Assembly (NCBI GenBank): GCA_009668925.1 | Contig: SBEK01000099.1 | Span: 1 to 15,044, forward strand | Origin: Deltaproteobacteria bacterium | GTDB taxonomy: Bacteria > Desulfobacterota > Syntrophia > Syntrophales > Smithellaceae | DNA length: 15,044 nt | Reading direction: 5' to 3' | Part shown: in pieces, positions 8,865-15,044 of the stretch | Position numbering within the stretch: position 1 is the first letter of the stretch | Layout of the letters: each line of letters opens with the position of its first letter | Translations under genes and position numbers: made by a program | The notes under the pieces: model-generated | The model's input: only the letters and a program-made list of their open reading frames with translations | Databases searched by the model: none | What the model was told of the DNA's origin: nothing

Positions 8865-9060
8865 AACGTACCTCGTCGTTTTTTTTCATACCGATTGTTC
8901 CTCGGTGCGCTTTTTCTTGAGGAACAATGAGCGGGTGAATGAATTTTACCTACATTTCAAACAGCTAATCTCTGCAGTGATTTATTTCAGAAGCTGAAAG
9001 CTCAGATTACCGGGCTCATACCGAACCTAGCCACACCGCGAGGACGGGTGTTACTAATCA
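8865..9060 (-). promoter_or_regulatory. Structured untranslated leader of the atp operon
   Basis: No gene fits the 289 bases between bactofilin and atpX (8865-9153). On the minus strand the part nearest atpX can form several stems in order: ACACC/GGTGT (9047-9051 with 9033-9037); GGTTC/GAGCC with one wobble (around 9014-9028); TAATCT/AGATTA (9004-9009 with 8966-8971) enclosing TTTCAG-CTT-CTGAAA (8985-8999); and a 10-bp stem ATTGTTCCTC/GAGGAACAAT (8894-8903 with 8919-8928) ending about 20 bases before the atpX ribosome binding site. None is followed by a U tract. I recognise no known riboswitch class. The stems are visible in the sequence; regulation is inferred. Confidence 0.45.
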
Positions 9061-9080
9061 TACAGTAGTTTTGTTGTCAA
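9051..9080 (-). promoter_or_regulatory. Candidate atp operon promoter
   Basis: The minus strand has a perfect -35 hexamer TTGACA (9075-9080). The -10 is uncertain: TAGTAA (9051-9056) has an 18-base spacer but a weak match, while the better TATGAT (9057-9062) is only 12 bases away. The DNA just upstream is A/T rich and includes the palindrome GACCGGCGGTC (9091-9101). Another possible -10, TATAAC, is at 9121-9126. No strong terminator separates bactofilin from atpX, so read-through from upstream is possible. Confidence 0.35.
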
Positions 9081-9153
9081 GCTTTTTCGTGACCGGCGGT
9101 CTATTATTAACAAATTCGCCGTTATAATAATTGAAATAAATGCTTGAAAGGAT

Positions 9154-9531
9154 TCAATCCACTGCCGGTGCAATATTTTTTTGATCACGCATTTCACTCA
9201 TGTGTGACCGGCCGTCGAAGAGAGCTCCTTCTTCCATAATGAAAACCGGCGTTCGGACATCGCCAAACAATTTACCCGTGGAATGAATGTTGACCCTTTC
9301 CTTTACTTCAATGCTGCCCTGAATTTCGCCTCCAATGTAGACGCTATGCACGGCAATATTCGCCTTTACCAAAGCGCCTTCGCCGACATCGACGGATCCT
9401 TGGCCGTAAATCTCTCCCTGAAAATCGCCGTCGATACGCACATTCCCCTTAAAAATGAGCTTGCCGAAAAACTCCGCGCCTTTTCCCAGAAAGGCTTTCG
9501 TATCTTCAACGTGCTTCTTTTTTTCCCACAT
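9154..9531 (-). CDS. Bactofilin (DUF583 family) cytoskeletal protein
   Basis: Bactofilins polymerise without nucleotide into filaments that scaffold cell-shape, stalk, chromosome-segregation or motility proteins. The 125-residue protein has a short charged N-terminal tail (MWEKKKHVEDTKAFLGKG), then a repetitive right-handed beta-helix core at about 18-108, with the repeating small-Gly pattern GNVRIDGDFQGEIYG, VDVGEGALVKANI and IGGEIQGSIEVKERVNI, and a short disordered tail. The tail lacks a membrane anchor. The ATG at 9531 has GGAAGGAG nine bases upstream. It lies 42 bases downstream of rodA and reads in the same direction, so it is probably the last gene of the elongasome cluster, which supports a role in shape or envelope growth. 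It lies just before the atp operon. Confidence 0.93.
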   Translation of the reverse strand: MWEKKKHVEDTKAFLGKGAEFFGKLIFKGNVRIDGDFQGEIYGQGSVDVGEGALVKANIAVHSVYIGGEIQGSIEVKERVNIHSTGKLFGDVRTPVFIMEEGALFDGRSHMSEMRDQKNIAPAVD

Positions 9532-9551
9532 ACCATCATTCTCCTTCCCAC

Positions 9552-9573
9552 CTGTATGGAATGATCCATACGG
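9552..9573 (-). repeat. Hairpin between rodA and the bactofilin gene
   Basis: GTATGG (9554-9559) and CCATAC (9566-9571) form a 6-bp stem with a 6-base loop, extendable by a wobble and a C-G pair. It begins directly after the rodA stop on the minus strand and has no U tract. It could mark an mRNA processing or stability site within the operon. Confidence 0.4.
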
Positions 9574-10689
9574 TCAGCGCTGCAGAATGAATCTGCGAAC
9601 GCTTACGTTCATCAACAATCCGATGGCCGCCAAGAGTGTCACTATCGCTGAACCACCATAACTGAGGAACGGCAGGGGAATGCCTACCACGGGCAGCATC
9701 CCCAATACCATTCCCATATTGATAACCACCTGCCAGGCAATGAGCGCCGTAATGCCAAACGCGATGATCGTGCCCAACAAATCTTTTGAATGCAAGGCAA
9801 TTTTCAGACCCCAGATGATCAAGGATATAAACATCACCATCAAAATCAGGCCGCCGATAAACCCCCATTCCTCGGCGAATACGGAAAAAACAAAATCAGT
9901 TTGCTGCTCGGGCAAAAATTTCAGCTGGGTTTGGGAGCCTTTTAAGAATCCCTTGCCCAAAAAACCTCCGGATCCAATCGCTATCATCGATTGAATGATG
10001 TGATAACCCGCTCCCAGAGGATCACTTTCCGGTGACAGAAAAGTCAATAATCTGTCTTTTTGATAGTCCTTTAAAAACATCCAGGCCACGGGCAGCATGG
10101 CCAGGACGCCCGCCAGGGTAATCAATATGGACTTCCAATTCATCCCGATAAAGAGAACAGTCGAGGCGGCGACAATGACCACTATTAAAGCGGTGCCGAG
10201 ATCAGGTTGTTTCAGGATCAGGACGCAGGGAATCAGCACAAGCAGACAAGGGATAAACAATTCTCTCAATAAGTATGGTTCGTTGGATTTATGGTCATCG
10301 AAATACCGGGCCAGGGCGATGATAATCGTCACCTTCATGAGTTCGGAAGGTTGAAATAAAACGAACCCAAAGGAGATCCATCTCTGCGCCCCATTGGCCG
10401 TGTGCCCAAACGCGGCGACGAAAATAAGAGAGGCCAGGGTGATCGCGTAAATGACGTAAGCCGCCTGATTAATAATCCGATAATCTATGAGAAAAGTGAT
10501 CATCATCAAGAACAGGCCGAGCAGAATCCATTGCAGTTGTTTCAAATAAAGGGGAGATTGATTATCGGCAATACTGAAACCTGTCGAATAAATATTGATG
10601 ATGCCGATCGCGCAGATTGACATCACCAACGCAAAAAGCGTCCAGTCAAAGTATTGGAATATTCGGCGGTCGTATTTAAGGAAAATCAT
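9574..10689 (-). CDS. rodA: RodA, SEDS peptidoglycan glycosyltransferase
   Basis: RodA polymerises lipid II into glycan strands for side-wall elongation, working with PBP2. The 371-residue protein is a polytopic membrane protein of normal SEDS length with about ten membrane helices. Visible family motifs are GAQRWISFG (100-108), QPSELMK (113-119), QPDLGTA (161-167) and, in the large extracellular loop, LPEQQTDFVFSVFAEEWGF, which places the catalytic aspartate at about Asp265. The C-terminal LPFLSYGGSA motif is also present. AAGGGAT precedes the ATG. It follows mrdA by 48 bases, the usual pairing, and has the RodA rather than FtsW neighbourhood (mre genes, PBP2). Confidence 0.97.
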   Translation of the reverse strand: MIFLKYDRRIFQYFDWTLFALVMSICAIGIINIYSTGFSIADNQSPLYLKQLQWILLGLFLMMITFLIDYRIINQAAYVIYAITLASLIFVAAFGHTANGAQRWISFGFVLFQPSELMKVTIIIALARYFDDHKSNEPYLLRELFIPCLLVLIPCVLILKQPDLGTALIVVIVAASTVLFIGMNWKSILITLAGVLAMLPVAWMFLKDYQKDRLLTFLSPESDPLGAGYHIIQSMIAIGSGGFLGKGFLKGSQTQLKFLPEQQTDFVFSVFAEEWGFIGGLILMVMFISLIIWGLKIALHSKDLLGTIIAFGITALIAWQVVINMGMVLGMLPVVGIPLPFLSYGGSAIVTLLAAIGLLMNVSVRRFILQR

Positions 10690-10737
10690 TAATTATCCCT
10701 TTTAAAGATGTCTGTTGCGCATCGCTATCAAATAGAG

Positions 10738-12630
10738 TTAGTTTCCATTGTGCTCAGTCGATGAAACATTTGCGGCAATTTGATCCACTTTTGTTTTCTT
10801 CTTGCCATCGAAATAAGCATTGAGAATTTTGCGTGCAATCGGTGCAGCAACGGAGCCACCTCCTCCTCCGGCGTTTTCGGCAACGACAACAATCGCAATT
10901 TCCGGGTTCGTCATCGGGGCATAGCACACAAACAACGCATGGTCCTTGTGAATCGCGGCTATTTTTTTCATTCGCCGCGCGGCTTCGCTTTGCGGCAGGG
11001 CAATGACCTGCGACGTCCCGGTTTTGCCGCACACGTCGGCATGCATCCGGCGCGCCTGAGCGCCCGTGCCTCCCGGTTCATTGACGACACCCCATAGTGC
11101 GTGACTCAGGATGGCCATGGTCTCCGGGCTCAGGCTTACTTCGCCTGTTTTTTCAGGCTTATATTCCCTAACAATGCTATGGTCGGACAACTCTATCCGC
11201 CGAATCAGATGCGGCCGCCAGCGGGTTCCCCCGTTAGCCAGAGCACTGTAAGCCTGGACCAGTTGCAGCGGAGTCGTCAAATTAAATCCCTGGCCGATGG
11301 ATATGGATATCGTTTCTCCGAGTTGCCAGGGTTCCTTCATACGGGCAAGCTTCCAATCTCTCGTCGGCACGAGACCTTTCTTCTCATGAGCAAGTTCGAT
11401 GCCCGTGAGTTCACCTAAACCAAAGAGCTTGGCATAGCGGGCGATTTTATCCACCCCCAGCATTTTCCCTACTGTATAGAAATAGACATCGCAGGATTCA
11501 ACCAATGCCCGGTGCAAATTGACCGGCCCATGTCCGTGCTTTTTCCAGCATCGGTAAGCTCTGTTGCCTAAATCAAAGGAGCCGCTGCAGGATATTTTCG
11601 TTTCGGGGGTAATAACGCCTTCTTCCAGAGCGGCGGCGGCGACAATCAGTTTGTACGTTGACCCAGGTGGATATTGTCCGGAAATGGCCCGATTGGATAA
11701 AGGATTCAGGGGATTTTTCTGCAACTTTTCCCATTCCTCCCGGGCAATGCCGCTATTGAATAAATTCGGGTCAAAAGAAGGCAGACTGACCATCGCCAAA
11801 ATAGAGCCGTCTCGCGGGTCCATGGCCACAGCCGCGCCGGCTTTACCTTCAAAAGCTTCCCAGGCCACTTTCTGCAATTGAGCATCTATCGTCAATACAA
11901 CATTCGCTCCGGAAACGGGATCAATCCGTCCCAGGTTCTTGATGACTTTACCAAAGGCATTGACTTCAACCAATTCGTTGCCTCGATGGCCGCGAATATA
12001 GGAATCAAGAACTTTCTCAATGCCATACTTTCCGGTAATATCCCCCGAAGAATAGTCCTCATCGGGTTTCTGCAATTCCTCTTTGCTGACTTCGCCCGTG
12101 TAGCCGATAATCGGAGCGATGATTTCACCGTCTACATAAAGGCGGACCGGCGTCACATCGATGTATACTCCCGGCAACTCAATCGTGTTTGCTTCCACCA
12201 GAGCCACTTTTTCAAAGCTGACATTCTTCTCCAACCGAACGGGCAAATAGGGTTTCATCGTCTTCGGGAACGGCTGGTCGGAAGTGTAATCGATGGATTT
12301 GGTCTTATAAAGGTCCTTCATCTTCTGAATAAGCGTCTCGGGAGCCACGCCCTTCGTCGGCATATAGAGTACGTCAAACGACGGACGGTTGTCCACAATG
12401 ACGGCCCCATTTCGGTCCATGACCAAACCGCGCAAAGGTTGAATTTTGCGGAAACGAACGGCATTGTTTTCCGAACGTTGCTTAAGTTCATTCCCCTTGA
12501 TAACTTGCAGATACCATAGGCGAATCATCAACAGGGAAAGAACCAGACTCACGAGAATAACAACAAATTTAAGCTTCTGTCGAAATTCCGCCGGTTCCGG
12601 TCCGTTGTGCAGGTTGCATTGTTTTTCCAT
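10738..12630 (-). CDS. mrdA: PBP2, elongation-specific peptidoglycan transpeptidase
   Basis: PBP2 is the class B penicillin-binding protein that crosslinks glycan made by RodA during cell elongation. The 630-residue length is typical. It has a short cytoplasmic tail, one membrane anchor (about 21-43, FVVILVSLVLSLLMIRLWYL), a dimerisation/pedestal domain (about 60-240) and the transpeptidase domain from about 265. Active-site motifs are STYK (nucleophile Ser324, Lys327), SCD (379-381) and KTGTS (536-540). The ATG at 12630 lies inside the end of mreD, but AAGG eight bases upstream supports it, and no later start codon would keep the membrane anchor whole. The 62-bp overlap with mreD suggests translational coupling. 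Confidence 0.97.
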   Translation of the reverse strand: MEKQCNLHNGPEPAEFRQKLKFVVILVSLVLSLLMIRLWYLQVIKGNELKQRSENNAVRFRKIQPLRGLVMDRNGAVIVDNRPSFDVLYMPTKGVAPETLIQKMKDLYKTKSIDYTSDQPFPKTMKPYLPVRLEKNVSFEKVALVEANTIELPGVYIDVTPVRLYVDGEIIAPIIGYTGEVSKEELQKPDEDYSSGDITGKYGIEKVLDSYIRGHRGNELVEVNAFGKVIKNLGRIDPVSGANVVLTIDAQLQKVAWEAFEGKAGAAVAMDPRDGSILAMVSLPSFDPNLFNSGIAREEWEKLQKNPLNPLSNRAISGQYPPGSTYKLIVAAAALEEGVITPETKISCSGSFDLGNRAYRCWKKHGHGPVNLHRALVESCDVYFYTVGKMLGVDKIARYAKLFGLGELTGIELAHEKKGLVPTRDWKLARMKEPWQLGETISISIGQGFNLTTPLQLVQAYSALANGGTRWRPHLIRRIELSDHSIVREYKPEKTGEVSLSPETMAILSHALWGVVNEPGGTGAQARRMHADVCGKTGTSQVIALPQSEAARRMKKIAAIHKDHALFVCYAPMTNPEIAIVVVAENAGGGGGSVAAPIARKILNAYFDGKKKTKVDQIAANVSSTEHNGN

Positions 12631-13108
12631 ACATTAATCCTTCTGCTTTGCGCATCAGATGAAAAAAGCCGGCGGACAAAACGCTGATGATCAAAGCCTG
12701 CGGAGCAAAAACAAAAAACATGTTACCAAGCATGTCAAACTCAAATACAATATCGTAAATCAATACGAGCGCCACCGACTCAAGAAGAGAGCAAATTAGG
12801 CTGAACAGGGCGATGAGATACAGCTTTTCCGAAACAATCCTTAATGAAACAAAAAAAGAAAACAGAAAAATACATGCATAAATAAGCGTAAATAAACCCA
12901 AAGGCGCTCCTGATATGCAGTCAAAAACAAAGCCCAATATAAGAGAAAGGATCATTCCTTTCATTAAGTCCAGACGAAATCCCGCATAAATCACCAAGAC
13001 GAGCGAGAGCTCCAACGTCAGCCAACCGGAGAAGAGGATATCGGCCAAAGTGGTCTGCAAGACCACCAGCAAAATGGCGACTACAGGCAGCATGAGATAG
13101 TAAATCAT
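12569..13108 (-). CDS. mreD: Rod shape-determining membrane protein MreD
   Basis: MreD is an integral inner-membrane partner of MreC in the elongasome. The 179-residue protein is almost entirely hydrophobic, with about five or six membrane helices, and carries the family's LGFVFDCISGAPLGLFTL segment at about 58-75. The start ATG overlaps the mreC stop in an ATGA junction. The last 20 or so residues (from about Tyr160) are polar and are encoded by DNA that also encodes the start of PBP2 in another frame. Assignment rests on the hydrophobic profile, this motif and the position between mreC and mrdA. Confidence 0.93.
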   Translation of the reverse strand: MIYYLMLPVVAILLVVLQTTLADILFSGWLTLELSLVLVIYAGFRLDLMKGMILSLILGFVFDCISGAPLGLFTLIYACIFLFSFFVSLRIVSEKLYLIALFSLICSLLESVALVLIYDIVFEFDMLGNMFFVFAPQALIISVLSAGFFHLMRKAEGLMYGKTMQPAQRTGTGGISTEA

Positions 13109-13947
13109 TTTTTGCTTTTCATTTCCGCAGGAGCCTGCTTTTGATCCGTTAAAACCATGACCTCTTCCAGCGTCGCAAAATCAGCAAAGGGGGCCACACG
13201 GATCTGCAGAAACAATCCCACATCCATTCTGTCGACATGGCTTACTTTGCCAACAAGCAGCCCCTTGGGAAAAATATTGCTCATTCCGGACGTCACGACC
13301 AAATCGCCTTCTTTCACATCCTGGATTTTGGAAATGTAGCGGATGACGCAGCCGCGTGATCCGGCGCCGCGAACAATACCCTGCACCCTTGTCCGCTCGA
13401 TCAGGACATCAACATTAGAGTTTTCATCAATGAGCAGAAGAACTTTCGAACTGTTCCAGGAGACATCCGTCAGTCTGCCGATTAAACCGGGAGAAACAAG
13501 AACCGGCATTCCCGGAGCCAGGCCCTGGGCACTGCCTTTGTTGATCCACAATGTTTTGGAAAGCGCCGCCTGTTCTTTGCCAATGACCCGGGCAGCTATA
13601 AAACTGCGTTGATACTCCTCCTGCAATGAAAGAAGTTTCTTCAGTCGTTGCGCTTCCAGATACCCTTCTTTATAAAGGATTAACTCCGATTGAATGACGG
13701 CTATTTTGTTCTTCAAATTGCGATTATCTTCTTCCAGACCCACCAGATGAATGTAGCGCATCCAGGCATTTTCAACGCCATCAATTGAAGCATTGAAAAA
13801 TTTTTGAACAGGGGCGGCCACTTCCAGTATCAGCTTCTTTACCGGGCCTGTACCCGGGTCGTATTTTATACTATACGAAAGCAGAATGAGAGCGGCGGCA
13901 ATCACTGCGCCCACAAAGATGACGGTTCGATAATTCCTAAAAACCAT
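13105..13947 (-). CDS. mreC: Rod shape-determining protein MreC
   Basis: MreC is a bitopic inner-membrane protein whose periplasmic domain links MreB/MreD to PBP2 and activates it. The 280-residue protein has one N-terminal membrane helix (about 8-25), a periplasmic coiled coil at about 71-113 (EEDNRNLKNKIAVIQSELIL onward) and the beta-rich MreC domain, with INKGSAQGLAPGMPVL at 135-150 followed by GLIGRLTDV. The C-terminus ends in a short Lys/Ala-rich tail. The ATG at 13947 follows a TAGGTAGGAA purine-rich stretch. It lies 47 bases after mreB and overlaps mreD by four bases. Confidence 0.96.
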   Translation of the reverse strand: MVFRNYRTVIFVGAVIAAALILLSYSIKYDPGTGPVKKLILEVAAPVQKFFNASIDGVENAWMRYIHLVGLEEDNRNLKNKIAVIQSELILYKEGYLEAQRLKKLLSLQEEYQRSFIAARVIGKEQAALSKTLWINKGSAQGLAPGMPVLVSPGLIGRLTDVSWNSSKVLLLIDENSNVDVLIERTRVQGIVRGAGSRGCVIRYISKIQDVKEGDLVVTSGMSNIFPKGLLVGKVSHVDRMDVGLFLQIRVAPFADFATLEEVMVLTDQKQAPAEMKSKK

Positions 13948-13994
13948 TTCCTACCTAATATCTTCCGCCAGCAAAGACTGATTCGGTAACGGCA

Positions 13995-15044
<1,050 letters not shown>

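Noticed and set aside
9091..9101. GACCGGCGGTC palindrome downstream of the bactofilin gene as a terminator
   Set aside because: The loop would be too small and no U tract follows on the minus strand; at most part of an operator.
11878..12519. 213-codon plus-strand open frame
   Set aside because: It is antisense to the N-terminal part of mrdA, which has clear PBP2 motifs; no initiation signal or recognisable domain.

Overview
This window looks like housekeeping chromosome from a Gram-negative anaerobe of the Deltaproteobacteria (Desulfobacterota), probably near Syntrophales or Geobacter-type lineages. That placement is inferred from gene content and order: a complete mreB-mreC-mreD-PBP2-rodA elongasome cluster; a bactofilin; an F1 operon that carries paired b' and b stalk genes but no F0 a or c genes; and a b subunit with a signal-peptide-like N-terminus. 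No mobile element, CRISPR array, rRNA or tRNA gene, toxin-antitoxin module or defence cluster was seen.

Layout. Positions 1-228 hold no firm gene, only a possible 3' remnant of a plus-strand frame (9-128) and a hairpin. Then, on the minus strand, come an orphan class I SAM methyltransferase (229-1002) and moaA (1124-2116). greA (2373-2846) is the only confident plus-strand gene; it diverges from moaA and converges on the atp operon, with one symmetric bidirectional terminator (2865-2901) between them. Everything from 2922 to 15032 is on the minus strand. Read in the direction of transcription it is mreB, mreC, mreD, mrdA (PBP2), rodA and bactofilin, then a 289-bp intergenic/leader region, then atpX (b'), atpF (b), atpH, atpA, atpG, atpD, atpC.

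How the genes work together. MreB filaments, MreC, MreD, the SEDS glycosyltransferase RodA and the transpeptidase PBP2 form the cell-elongation peptidoglycan machine. The bactofilin at the end of that cluster is probably another cell-shape or scaffold protein. The atp genes encode all five F1 subunits plus the heterodimeric peripheral stalk; the a subunit and c ring must come from another locus. greA and moaA are independent housekeeping genes (transcript-cleavage factor; first step of molybdenum cofactor synthesis).

I did not find a previously undescribed system. The parts most worth a second look are the hairpin-rich leader upstream of the atp operon (about 8865-9060), the 62-bp overlap of mreD and mrdA, the repeat-rich greA leader, and the broken reading frame at the left edge.
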